This document shows, piece by piece, positions 48,596 to 59,823 of a DNA stretch of 64,000 bases. The DNA is from Lepidostoma basale (taxonomy: Eukaryota > Arthropoda > Insecta > Trichoptera > Lepidostomatidae): NCBI GenBank assembly GCA_022606425.2, contig JAHDVF020000499.1, forward strand, positions 1 through 64,000, read 5' to 3'. The notes beneath the pieces were generated by a model, which was not told the origin of the DNA, searched no databases, and saw only the letters and a list, made by a program, of their open reading frames with translations. The translations under genes were made by a program, and so were the position numbers. The stretch's first letter is position 1. The number at the start of each line of letters is the position of its first letter.

Positions 48596-51174
48596 TTTTA
48601 CAAATGTAAAAAAATAATACTTGAAATATACTTTTCTGGAGCTAAGAAGATTTTTTTCTACCGGGGGAATATTTCACGGCTATATAATGTGTGTCAAAAG
48701 AGTTTAATGTAAAAAAATAAGTGTTAATTTTAAAATAATAAAATGATCCCGAAAGGTTTTATCCGGGATATGTCAAAGTTATAAATTCCAACTAAAAAAC
48801 AAATTTATGTAATCCAAGTTTTTAATTAGTTGCTAATTTCAATATGAACAATTTAAGTCTTGTTTGAAGACTACGATCTCAAATAAAACACGAAAACTCT
48901 GTATATTTGCATTCCTTTGCACCCTTTTTTCCAACTCTTTTGGCTTCTTGAGGAACCCGGCATTCTCGGTTAAATATTGAATCTTCTCTTAGGTCGTGTA
49001 AAAGAGATTTTTTTTAAAGTTTATTTTTTAAGCACTCGTCCCCGGATGAACTGCTTCGGGTGAACAGTTAACCGAAGTTTTCGCGATAAAGTTTAAAATG
49101 TTATTCCTAACGAGAGATTCTTGTATAATGGAAACAAGAAAAGCGAACCATATGAATGTCGATGTCGATATCGCGAACTTACGAAGGACTGGTATTTACA
49201 TTTTCAAACCTAGCAAACTGATATTTTCAGTTCCATACAAATACGAATTATAGATTCAGATAAGTTAAGTGCATAACGATAACACGTTTCGAGCATTACG
49301 AGATTTTGAATTTGAATGGTTAGTATTTATAATGCTGAAGAAAAGGATCCGCTCTGGCTAGTTTACATAAAATAAAGTTGTAATACGGGTTCAACGAGAT
49401 ATTAATGAGCTGAAGTGCGGTTATAATGTTTGATGAACACAAATAATATTTCAAACAAATATAATATTTTAATCTGTCTGTGAACCTTATCCTGGAGTTA
49501 TTCTTTGTGTTCAATACACTTTAGACATATTTATTTTAGTTTTAGTCTTTCTTTGTTTAGTTATTATTATATATTAACACCTGAAGATGGAGGTATCCTC
49601 CTATACATACGATAACTATGGTATTCCACAGTGTTAATGCCTATAAAATAAATAATTATACACTTTCAATATTTGTTTCTAAACCACTTTATTTTTTAAC
49701 CGGTTTTCCAACAGGTTTCGTATTCGTATTTTTTATAATATATGTATAACATATTTTTTTATGATTTAATATATTATACTAGTATTTTCTTCTAAAGTTT
49801 CGAGTATTAACTTCGTTAAGAAATTAGAGCCAACTAAAGATTTAATTTCTAAACGAAATTAAAGATTTAATTTCTTAACGAATCAAGTTGTACTCGCATA
49901 TAGACCACATCCTAATGATTCAATGCTGTGTAAACTTATCGTGTACGGTTGAAAGGTAGTTTGGAGTTGTGCCGTGTTCCTGCTTCCAAAATAGTTTAAG
50001 TTAGCCCGTGCGAATTAACATTGCGTTAGGTATCTGCGTACGTATTTCTCGAAGAAGCATTAAAATATGAATCAAGTCTGGGCATAGTTGAAAATTAGGT
50101 TTCGGGAGTTGTGTACATGTGTACCCGGGTAGCAGATTACGGTAGCTTTTATTTCTTATTCCACTTTGTGTTCCTTGGCTCTTTCCTCGATTTGCCGAGA
50201 TCACGCGAGGTAATCTCGCAGTTAATTCATTGCCAACTGGCAATTATTGCCAGAAGCGGGGTTCACCCCAGTTGGATTTTTGTCTGAGATGTTTTCAAAG
50301 TAAGTACTTGTCTCGGAAAAAATACAATCGTGTATCTGTTAAGATACGTTAGGGCATTTAGCGTATTTTACCTTCGCGCTCAAGTAGAGGCAATTCAGCG
50401 TCTATTAGAGAAAATTCTGAAATAATTATATAGATACGACTTATATAAAAACGTTCGTTTAGTTCATTACTTGGAATGGATTTTCATACAGCTTTTCTTT
50501 TCATTTTATTTTATTTCTCGAATATCTCTGGTATTAATACCTATAATAATATTTAATTGGTTGTTGAGATATTGTTGGTATTTTCTATTACATCGGCTTA
50601 AAATATCAAGAATTTTGTTTTTATATATCATAATAATCGAGTACCTCAAAATATCATATTATCAAATAATGAATGCTCTTATATCTAATATAAATAATTA
50701 TCTCTTCAATATTATTTATTAATACCGTCATTAAGATTGTAATTTAGAAAGATAGATATACACTTAAAAACATATAATTTTATTAATAATATGTTTTATG
50801 CTCTCTTGTGCATACCATTTCTAAATTAAAAACACAATAACTTATTTTGATTACGAAAATGATTTATTTTGAAATGGCAAGCGCTGTCGATAAATTGTCA
50901 ATAATTTGTTTTCTCTTCACTGTCTCAGCACGAAGGTTATGATGATCCAGCTGACGAACATATTCTGATAAATAACCGATTAAAATTTACCGTAAAACTC
51001 TGATCCCAATTAATTTTTGGGCCTAATCCTAAAAGTTTTAATATTGTCCGACTGATCTGATATATAAAAGCGCCCTTGAGATGATTAATTAACTTTGTGA
51101 ATCAGCCCATTTATTAATTTTGTATTTATGCCCCTTTGACTCCAGAATATCTTACTTATATTTTTTCATCCACC
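48596..51174. other. AT-rich spacer with decayed fold-back pieces
   Basis: 49560-49735 contains ACACCTGAAGATGGAGGTATCC, a short stem (GGAGG..CCTCC), CACAGTGTTAATGCC and AACCGGTTTTCCAACAGG, all of which recall the fold-back family. 49920-50300 is GC-richer with no recognised content. Confidence 0.35.
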
Positions 51175-51370
51175 ATTTTTAGTTCCGTTTACGTCGTTAA
51201 TATATACTTTTTTTACCATTATTTCTTCATTCATTCTTTCCACGTGTCCAAACCGTCAAATAATTCTTTCATTATTTTCTTCACAACACTTTCATTCGCA
51301 TAGCATTCGCTTCTTATATTTGAATAACGCTCTATCGTATACAACATGAACACACTATGAGATCTCACTA
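51175..51370 (-). pseudogene. LINE family A internal fragment (A9)
   Basis: Minus strand remnants: RSHSVFMLYTIERYSNIRSE, AMRMKVL.KIMKELF, RFGHVERMNEEIMVKK-like and VNGTKNGG. It matches the [16 protein letters not shown] to [21 protein letters not shown] region of A1/A12. No 3' end or tail; an older piece. Confidence 0.75.
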
Positions 51371-53034
51371 CCACTTAATTTATTATACTTTTATGTCTTT
51401 TGCCAGTTCCCTGATTTACACGTAAGGATCGATATACAAGATCACCATTGTATACTGCCATATTAGTTTATATCACAGTAATTTAATTTAAATTATAATT
51501 ATTATAAAACCATTTAAATAGAAATGCACTACGTTTTTTAACTGCTGAAATAAATAAAAATATTAGAAATAATTGTTTTTAACGGAGAAGATAACAAGAA
51601 ACATCTGTCGCAACACTCAAAAAGTGAATAATAAAATAATAGTTATAAATTTTAACAGTTTATAATGTTAAAATATCAGTGTTTCGAACAAACAATGGAT
51701 TAATGAATAAGTTATTTTTAATAATATACCAATAAATCCACGTATAAATGTAAATGTTAAGTTTAATTTTTATTAAAATTTTACATTTAACGTTTCGTAA
51801 ATCAAAAATACCTGGACATCCCAATGAATTATTTGTATGGTGAAGCTTGAGCCTAGAATCAATACCGACATATGAACGATATTCATGACTCCAGATAAAT
51901 AATTCATCCAGGAGACGCTGGGGCCGAATAGTGCACTAAGAGATATACCCTTTCTTTCCAAAGTATTAAGGAATCTGAATTTCTCGAGGTGAAAACTATC
52001 ATCTCCGGTCTTCGCTGGAAATCCAGAACACGTATGAATAATGCAGAAGAAAACATAACAACTTTACATAACTTTTTAGGAGAGTTTTTTTATTTCCTCT
52101 GTTCGGTGTTCGTGTGAAATCTCTTGGAAGATGACCAAGTAAACGATGAAATCTTATGTAGGTTCAATGATAAAATAAAATGTTAAATGAACGTCTTAAT
52201 AACAATTTAAGAATTTTCAATTATGTTTAATTAGTTCAAAAGATAATCCACAGTTTTGAACGAAACAGTATGATATTTTAAAACAGTGCTACAAGACTAG
52301 ATGATGCTAACATTGGTTGTTGCAGCTGTCGCGACAATCGTATATAAAAAATTGTGACACGCATAATTATAGTTTTACAAAATTAAAATATTTAATTCGT
52401 ATCAAACAAAAAGGAATGTTTTTTACTCTGCAATAAAATAATGCAAAACTTTTCAATTTAATCCCTTTTATTTTTCACATTATAATATATAATCTAATAA
52501 TATTTGAAAAAAAAACTCATTTTAAACATTATTATCCTTTACATTATTATAAAAATAATTTAATAAAAATGAGCCCACCATTTATTTTATTTAATTGTTA
52601 AAAATAATAATATTTACGAAAAATAAACAGTAGGCCGATTTCGGTTGCAATACTGCCATTGCAATTGTGTTGTAAATTTAGTACCATTATATTTTAGTTG
52701 AATTCTACCGTAAACGTCTGATATAATGTAAGAATAAAGAAAACGGTTTATTTAAGTAAATAAAGTTTTATATTAATCATCATTTTTCTTTCCTTACTGG
52801 ATATACTTTATGGATGCAATGGAGATATACTTTAATCTGAAGAGAGTTTTTCAATACCCATAAGTAAAACTTTTCATTGTTAAAGTTCGTGAATGAAAAC
52901 AATTAAATGAGTATTTCCATAATCAAATCAAACAAACAGGTTGCGCCTATTATCACAGAAAATGCCATTAATCAATCACCATTTAATTAAATGTCATTTT
53001 CTATTTACTTTTCTTAACAAAGCCACCAGCAATA
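51371..53034. other. AT-rich spacer with a hammerhead-like piece at 52297-52335
   Basis: CTAGATGATGCTAACATTGG, GTTGTTGCAGCTGTCGCG at 52297-52332 aligns with the motif at 25827-25862 (sharing AGCTGTCGCG) but has lost GAAA. 51655-51700 shares GTGTTTCG..AACAATGGA with 27440. Otherwise AT-rich. Confidence 0.35.
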
Positions 53035-53284
53035 TTTAAATTTCAACCCAATGGAAATATACACTGGAAAATGGTAAATTTAATGTATATTTTTGAAATT
53101 GGTATTTTTTGATTGAGTATCACAATTAACTAAAATCATTTAAATATCTTCCATAGTGAAAATTCCAATAAAAACGTGTTTAAATTCAAAAACAGAATAG
53201 ACAGAAAATTGCATTTCTTCTACATTCGCTTTCACTTAATGTTGTGGATTTATATTTGAATAAATATAACAAACTTAGTATTAC
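53035..53284 (+). repeat. unclassified repeat R, copy 1
   Basis: Runs from CAACCCAATGGAAATATACAC to AACAAACTTAGTATTA and is homologous over its length to 55981-56225 on the opposite strand. No coding capacity and no clear terminal repeats. A third partial copy lies at about 57470-57535. Confidence 0.85.
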
Positions 53285-53300
53285 AATAATTTATTTCAAT

Positions 53301-53402
53301 TAACACAGACATGTTTCCTTTATAACATTTTACTATAAATTTTATTCTTAAAATTGTGTCCATTTATAAAGGTTATGTTATAATAGAAACATGTCTGTGT
53401 TA
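53301..53402. repeat. fold-back with perfect 17-bp arms
   Basis: TAACACAGACATGTTTC (53301-53317) and its exact inverse GAAACATGTCTGTGTTA (53386-53402) enclose a 68-bp AT-rich loop. GAAACATGTC is the same block seen at the end of other fold-back repeats. Confidence 0.88.
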
Positions 53403-53410
53403 AAAGAAAA

Positions 53411-54730
53411 ATAACGTTGGTTTTACTAAATGTAGTTATATTTATATAAAAACGTGTAGCTTTGGAACTAAAATTTCATCTTAATACGATATAAGCAAAT
53501 AGGCAAAAATAAATATAAATCCCACCCCCTAATTATTTTACTTAAGAATAAGTACTCGAATATAACTGGTATTTTTGTAATTTTTATTTCATAATAACAC
53601 GTGCCCAAAAGGGGGTGAAAATCCAAGAAAATTAGTTAATTTTTTAATTTCTTCAAAACTATTTTTGTAATGATAATTTTGTTTCCAATTGAAAAAAAAT
53701 ATTTAGAAGTAAAATAAAATCCTCAACCATTAAAATAAGTTTTTAGAACGTTATAATTTAATTTTAATGTTTCATTAATTAACTGATAATTAATGCTTTG
53801 AGCGATATGGAAAATGGCTCCGATAGTATTTACGACTTGCAATAGATATTGCTTTTGCTACATATTGCTGTATTATTATATAAGCTTCACATCTCTTTCT
53901 GCGATGTCATTTATAACTGTTAGGTTTCTGACCACTGTTAGGCCATGTTGATAAACATGAAGGGAATTTCAATTCACAGGATCACAATCAATAAAATTGG
54001 AAGATATTTTAAGCCGCTTAAAAAAATTATGAGCTATTTGACACAAAGTTGTATAGTTATTTTGGTGTTAATTCGGTTATTTTCTTTAAATCAAAATGGG
54101 TACACTTGGAGACACAATTAATTGATTCCTCTTTGTTACATCTTCAGGTCTTCTTTAGTTTTTGTTCAACAGGAGTTGTATCATCTAAAAATGCTAAAGC
54201 CACGATTTTTTCAGTAGATACCGTAAATGTCCACTTGATTTTCTTACCGATACTGTTACGATACTAAACAGTAAATTGATCATTAATATCTCAATTTCTG
54301 GATGTAGGCTTCTTCAGACATTCTCAGTTTTTCTCCATCTTGTGCGAATCTTATTCATCTTCAACTTTCTACTTGAATAAGGTGTCAGCCCATTCATTTT
54401 GGGGTCGAACGACGCCCCTTTGTCCCATCCATGGTCTTCTCGTCAATACTCTGAGTGCCTATCTATCTGTCCCTGTTTAGAGACATCATATCGACAAATT
54501 GTCTGATTTCGGTATTGGGTATTTTGTCGCTCAGACATATGTTAAGCATTTGTCTCTCCGTAGCCTACATTACACATTTCAGCTTGTGTATGGTATTGGC
54601 TACACGACAGTATGTTTAGAAAAAATTATTAGCCCAAGCTTATTGAAAACATTGAAATAATTTGTTTGGTTTGTGTCCAGACGATGTAGCAATGCATTCT
54701 TCAAAAACAGACTTTAAAACCAATTTTTAT
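53411..54730. other. spacer, no gene seen
   Basis: AT-rich to 54250. 54330-54560 is moderately GC-richer without a recognised motif. Confidence 0.35.
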
Positions 54731-54738
54731 TTATGGTG

Positions 54739-54986
54739 CAGTGGCGGTACTCCCATAGAAGTCCAGAAGCCCGGCTTGCGTAAGAACTTTTGAATTAAAC
54801 CCCCCAAATCTGAGTTATCATGCCCCGCATAAACCAACAACCCACCAAATCACGTTCCAACAATGTTCCCATCAGACGTAATATGAATAGTCACAAGAGC
54901 TGAAACTCTGTAAGCCCGAAGAGGTTTTGATTCAAAATTACTTATGCAAGCCGGGCTTCTGGGCTTCTATGGGAGTACCACCACTG
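54739..54986. mobile_element. hAT-type MITE, 248 bp, with ~60-bp TIRs
   Basis: Ends read CAGTGGCGGTACTCCCATAG and, from the other side, CAGTGGTGGTACTCCCATAG; the inverted match extends about 60 bp inward with few differences. Flanking 8-bp repeats TTATGGTG (54731-54738) and ATATGGTG (54987-54994) differ at one base. CAGTGG termini and 8-bp target duplications are hAT hallmarks. Non-coding, so it depends on a transposase from elsewhere. Confidence 0.93.
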
Positions 54987-55083
54987 ATATGGTGTCAGCA
55001 ATGTAGAGATCTTTTCCCAGTTTTCATTCTAATAAAACAACTGGTTAACACCAGTGTGTCAAATACAGGAAGAATAAAAGGTG

Positions 55084-55353
55084 GAACATAAATTAAATAG
55101 ACAATATGTGCACCATCTAAAAATAACATTTTGTGTTAAATTATTTTTACTTTGTTATTTTATTTTATATCATTGCATTTTATATTATTTGTTTTAGATT
55201 TATTTTGTGGGTGTTGGAAGATCGAAGTGTGCGCGGGAGATGCCTATTGGTGGCGATGAGGTTCGCAATCCATCACACCGCGTCTCCCGCGGAGCGAAAA
55301 GAGAATGATGGAGTGCCGCATCATTAAAAGGTGTTATGGTTAATTAGTTAGTT
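55084..55353 (+). mobile_element. short non-coding element S, copy S4, 5'-complete with perfect TSD
   Basis: A perfect 10-bp target duplication ATAAAAGGTG (55074-55083, 55354-55363) sets the 5' end at GAACATAAATTAAATAG, the same start as S2, so this is probably the full 5' end. The copy has lost most of the shared 3' region: TCATTAAAAG jumps directly to GTGTTATGGTTAATTAG. The hairpin is kept, with one C-to-T change that leaves a G-U pair. Confidence 0.9.
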
Positions 55354-55363
55354 ATAAAAGGTG

Positions 55364-55825
55364 CTTGCGTATTATTAGAATGAATACAGCACAAGGTTTG
55401 CATTGTATAAAAATAGCAAGTTGTAAAAGCTACTGCCATGTCGTCTCCACTGCAAGAAACCATATTCGGGGAAATAATTACTGGAAGTCTGTCAACCTTT
55501 TTTGTTTCTAGTTTTTGTTGGAAGCAGCCTCCCATTCCAGTCCAAGATGGCGAACACTTACTCAAAATAGCACCTGAATTACTTTATTAGAAGATAATTT
55601 GAAACCAAATGTTATGTTTGTTTCTTTTTCAATTAGATACTGGTATATATAATTGCAAAGATGACATTTTTGCACCATTTTTAACGAACAACGTGCTACT
55701 ACTTCGGTTGGAAGTCATCGCAGTACTAGCTATGTTCAAGCGCCGTGGTCCGATTTCCCGACTTCCAGAGCTGCGACGCCGAATGCAATAAGTTTCATTT
55801 CGTCAATCCTAAATGCTGTTGGGTT
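55364..55825. other. spacer, no gene seen
   Basis: Short frames on both strands without motifs. Confidence 0.4.
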
Positions 55826-55978
55826 ATTAACTAACCATCACGCCGTCTCCCCAAAGGGGTAGGCAGAAAGAATGGATTGCCACACTTTTCTTTCCTGACA
55901 TATTTCTCTCGCTTCCTCAATATTCATACATCGTGTCATACACGCGCGTCGATTTCTCTGACTCCTCACGTGGCCGAT
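55826..55978 (-). pseudogene. LINE family A 3' fragment (A10)
   Basis: Minus strand: [46 protein letters not shown] and a short GTTA tail. The coding part is open; truncation at about 55978, immediately next to repeat R. Confidence 0.85.
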
Positions 55979-55980
55979 TT

Positions 55981-56225
55981 AATACTAAGTTTATTCTATT
56001 TATTCAAATATAAATTCACAACACAGAGTGAAGGCGAATAAAGAAGAAATGCAATTTTATGCCCATTTTTTCTTTGAATTCAACGGCGGAAGATATTAAA
56101 ATGATTTATGACGGAAGATATTAAAATGATTTTAATTAATTTTGATACTCAATCAAAAAATACCAGTTTTAGAAATATACATTAAATTTTCCATTTTCCA
56201 GTGGATATTTCCATTGGTTTGATTC
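55981..56225 (-). repeat. unclassified repeat R, copy 2
   Basis: Inverse homologue of 53035-53284; contains an internal duplication of GGAAGATATTAAAATGATTT (56089-56135). Confidence 0.85.
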
Positions 56226-56714
56226 ATTTTATTAATCGTAAGATGTGAAAACTTAATTTTACTTGTTTTTAATTTAGTAATTACTGTATATTTTCATGTC
56301 GAAAAAAAATTGTTAAACATAACATATATTGCACCGATTAAATTAAAATTAAAGGCTTCTTTATATCACGTGACTTCTGTGAATGCGGTTCTGAATTCTC
56401 TCAAACAACCGTCCCTAGCCGGAAAAGTAATCGTCTGACGTAGAAAATTTAATAAAACCACAGAATGATGCATACACCAGGCATTTCAGCTTCCTATTAT
56501 ACTTTATATAGACTCTTATTGCGTATGCGTCATAGCAATACTTTTGCGTCCTTTATAAAAAAAATACGTATTACTTATGCATATACTTAAATTTCCAAAT
56601 TATTATTTTTTGATTATCCTATATACATAATTATTTTTGATAAATTTAAGGCGTAAACACTGCTAATTCCAATTTCATATTTATTTAAAATAATATTATC
56701 TTTGAAAATAATAT
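56226..56714. other. AT-rich spacer, nothing recognised
   Basis: No gene or repeat end seen. Confidence 0.4.
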
Positions 56715-56880
56715 ATCAAGGCTGCGATGGGAGGATGAAGTTGGGAGAGATGGAGCAAGATTGTTAAGAGTGTCAGATTGGAGGGTCGAAGCGGAGGACA
56801 GGAGGAGTTGGAGGCGAAGAATACTGGAGGCTAAGGCTCGATATGGGCTGTAGGGCCATCGAAGAAGAAGAAGAAGAATA
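56715..56880 (+). pseudogene. LINE family D 3' end (D2) with GAA tail
   Basis: RLRWEDEVGRDGARLLRVSD, WRVEAEDRRSWRRRILEAKA, RYGL, stop, then GGCCATCGAAGAAGAAGAAG. This is the very C-terminus and 3' end of an insect non-LTR RT; the GAA repeats are its tail. The 55 codons are intact, so the copy is fairly young but extremely truncated. Confidence 0.88.
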
Positions 56881-56913
56881 TTATCTTTAAAATATATTAA
56901 GAATTGAGCTGTT

Positions 56914-57318
56914 CAATCAATGTATGGACAAGTGTATAAAAGAGCTAAAGGAATACATGCTGGTGCTAAGATCAGTGAGATGTCTGTAAGCTGTCTGCTC
57001 TACACGGACGATGTCGATGTCGTTCTCGTTGCAATAGTGCAGACAAATTACAAGTATTGGTGTCGAGAATGTATGAGATATGCAAGCAAACTATTTAATG
57101 ATTAATGTCGGAAAGTCAGAGGTGATGGTTCTTCAGACCGAGTATTGAAATTAATAAAATGTTGAAGATAGACAGCGTTAAAAGTCGGAACAATTGGTCT
57201 GCGCCTATGAATCGCTGTATGAATATGGTGGAAGTTAGATAGATGTCAGGATAGAGAAGTGTGGCGGTCCATTCTCTCTGCTTATCCTTCCTGTAAAACG
57301 GCGTGATGGTGGTATTTT
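56914..57318 (+). pseudogene. LINE family A (A11): RT palm joined to 3' end by internal deletion
   Basis: Plus strand begins MYGQVYKRAKGI, KISEMSVSCLLYTDDVDVVL (the catalytic YADD altered to YTDD), and continues through remnants of ELQVLVSRMYEI and VGKSEVMV. At about 57147 it jumps to the last part of the element (SRNNWSAPMNRCMNM.., CAGGATAGAGAAGTGTGGCG, ACGGCGTGATGG). About 700 bp of the C-terminal coding region are missing relative to A13. No GTTA tail. Confidence 0.82.
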
Positions 57319-57753
57319 TGTGTATTTAAAGTTTTTAGATTTTAATCGTTAGTCAAATGATTTTTTTTACAACCCTGTTTAATAAGACATGTTTCGGGTG
57401 GTCTTTTTCTATTCTTAGTATAAATAATTTAAAAAAATAATCATAATTCAAGGGTCTAACTAAGTTGTTTTTATATTAATTCAAATATGAATTCACAACA
57501 CAAAGTAAAGGCGAACTAGAAGAACAACAAATATTCGTATATTTTTATGAAACAAAATTGAGTTTGTGTCTAGGTTCATCCTCTTAATTTTGAAAGGATT
57601 ACCAGGACCTATCAATAGAAAAGCAAATTTATAACTTGTTAAAAATTATTTTGTTTTCAACGCTTTGTTTAAAGTTTTGAGTTCTATTAAATTAAAGAAT
57701 TTTGTTCTGAATAGTTCGCCAAATATGGAATCATAACACAAAACTGTTTATAT
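57319..57753. other. spacer with a fragment of repeat R
   Basis: 57470-57535 (ATTCACAACACAAAGTAAAG) matches the 55990-56050 part of repeat R. 57375-57410 has AAGACATGTTTCGGGTGG, a fold-back family block. Confidence 0.45.
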
Positions 57754-58180
57754 CTCTAACTAACTAACTAACTAACCATCACGCCGTCTCCCCGAAGGGG
57801 TAGGCAGAAATAATGGACTGCCACACTTTTCTTTCCTGACATATTTCTCTCGCTTCCTCAACATTCATACATCGTGTCATGCACGCGCGTCGATTTCTCT
57901 GACTCCTCACATGGCCGACATTCAATATTTGATTTATTTGATCGTGCCACGTTTTCCTCGGTCTTCCTCTATTTCTGGTTCCATTTACATCATTAACATA
58001 TAATTTTTTTACCATTCTTTCTTCATTCATTCTTTCCATATGTCCAAACCATCTTAATGATCCTTTCATTATTTTGTTCATGACACCATCATTCGCACCG
58101 CATTCACTTCTTATATTTTCATTCGGCACTCTATCATACACAGAGTATTCACACATTCTTCTAAGAGATCTCATTTCAAC
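57754..58180 (-). pseudogene. LINE family A (A12), clean 3' end with GTTA tail
   Basis: An uninterrupted minus-strand frame of about 130 codons: [97 protein letters not shown], ending SAYPFGETA. The 3' end forms the hairpin GCC-CCCC-UUC-GGGG-GGC (57805 down to 57783), followed by five GTTA units. 5'-truncated at 58180. The best-preserved 3' end of the family and the reference for the element S comparison. Confidence 0.92.
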
Positions 58181-58864
58181 TTATGTTTATATCTCAAAAT
58201 CATGATAATAAAGTTAGGATTGAACAGAGGGGAAAGGATTTATTCTTACATGTAAGATTACTTACAATGTTTTGTACGTCACGGGTAGCTCATTTCTCTC
58301 GCAAAGGTCGAAAAACATTTTTTTTGTAACGGCACACAATTCGTCATGTTTCTGCACAGAATTGATAAGAGTCCTAAGCACCAAACTGTAAATATCTTCA
58401 ATGTTTTACTTTTGGCATGTTTCTCTTGTAGTCTTACTGGAAATTGATATATACACAGGTTTTCGCATTCCTATTGACCCGGGTACAGCGTAAATACGAA
58501 TACTATAAACAAAAATACCTTTCTATCTTATTGGCAGTAGCGCAATATGATTTTTCACATTTCGTGCTTTCGGTAAATAAATACAAAAAAAAAATGTTTG
58601 TCATAATTTCCGTGTTATTTTTTTTCAATTATTCGTTTTCTCCATTTATTACAAATCGTTGAATTCAATGTCATTTAGTATTGATGAAAAATAAGGTAGC
58701 TTTGTTTTATATTCGCCTTAACAAATGACCCAATTGTAAGCCTTTTTAACCTTCTCACTCGACAAAATTAATCCATTAACATTGATAAGGATTCTGAATA
58801 TAAAGGAACGATCTGGTGTTGTACAGGATATTATTTAATTTATGTCTTCTAATCAAAAGTACCA
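58181..58864. other. AT-rich spacer, nothing recognised
   Basis: Frame 58444-58662 is AT-rich and without motif. Confidence 0.4.
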
Positions 58865-59756
58865 AACAAACCATATCGCCGTTTCCCCGCAGGGGTAGGC
58901 AGAGAGAATGGATCGCCACACTACTATATGGTGGCAAACCTCTCTAGCTTACTCCACATTCATACAACGAGTCATACACGCACGTCGATTCCTCCGACTT
59001 CTAACATGACTAACCTTTTAAATTTGATTAATTTGGTCGTGCCATGTTTTCCTCGGTCTGCCTCGACTTTGTACCCCATTTACATCATTGACGTATACTT
59101 TCTTACCAATTCTTTCTCCATCCATGCGTTGCATATGTCCGAACCTACGCAGCGATCCTTTCATAATTTTGTTCATAATACCTTCTTCCGCTCTACATTC
59201 CTTTCTTATATCAGCATTTGAGATTCTGTCGTATATCGTTCTAGCACACATACGTCTTAGGGACCTCATCTCTACCGCATTTATTCTACTCTCATCCTTC
59301 TTCTGCTAGTTCCATGCTTCGCTTCCATACATTAGGGATGGGACCAGAACTCCATTTTGAACGGCCGTTTTCGCTTTCATTGATAAATTCTTGTTTCCAA
59401 TAACTATTTATAAAGCTCCATTCACTTTGTTACCCCGCACCAACCCTTCTTTTGACGTCACTATCCGTTCGGCCATCTGCTGTGAATATGCTACCTAAAT
59501 ACACAAATTCCCTCACCTGTTCCAAGTTCTCTTCGTTCACACTTAGGTATATTACAAACTGTCATTTGCTCTTCCCTTTCGAAAACCATCACCTTTGACT
59601 TTCCGACATTCATCATTAAATCATTTGACTTGCATATCTCATACATTCTTGACACCAAGACTTGTAATTCGTCCGCACTATCCGCAATGAGAACGGCATC
59701 GTCCGCGTAAAGAAGACAATTTACAGACAGATCAAAAGTACCTACCACCATAAATA
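58865..59756 (-). pseudogene. LINE family A (A13), longest copy, GTTT-tail subfamily
   Basis: Minus strand from 59751: LSVNCLLYADDAVLIADSAD (catalytic YADD), ELQVLVSRMYEICKSNDLMM, NVGKSKVMVFEREEQMTVCN, then frame changes, then [60 protein letters not shown]. The 3' end (58865-58900) has the hairpin CCCC-UGC-GGGG and the tail GTTTGTTTGG. The upstream RT palm and endonuclease are missing. Frameshifts near 59270-59500 break it. Confidence 0.9.
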
Positions 59757-59767
59757 ACTATAAGTTG

Positions 59768-59798
<31 letters not shown>

Positions 59799-59823
59799 TT
59801 ATATCATTGTATTTTATTACAGA
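59757..59823. other. T-rich segment resembling the 5' part of element S
   Basis: TTTTGTTATTTTATTTTATA, then TCATTGTATTTTAT at about 59783-59817 matches S2/S4 just before their TTATTTGTTTTAG. It is cut off by the Helitron end. Either a piece of S split by the Helitron or a shared T-rich module. Confidence 0.5.

Noticed and set aside
55164..55327. Short open frame within element S as a small protein
   Set aside because: It spans the T-rich segment and the hairpin, differs among copies and has no independent support.
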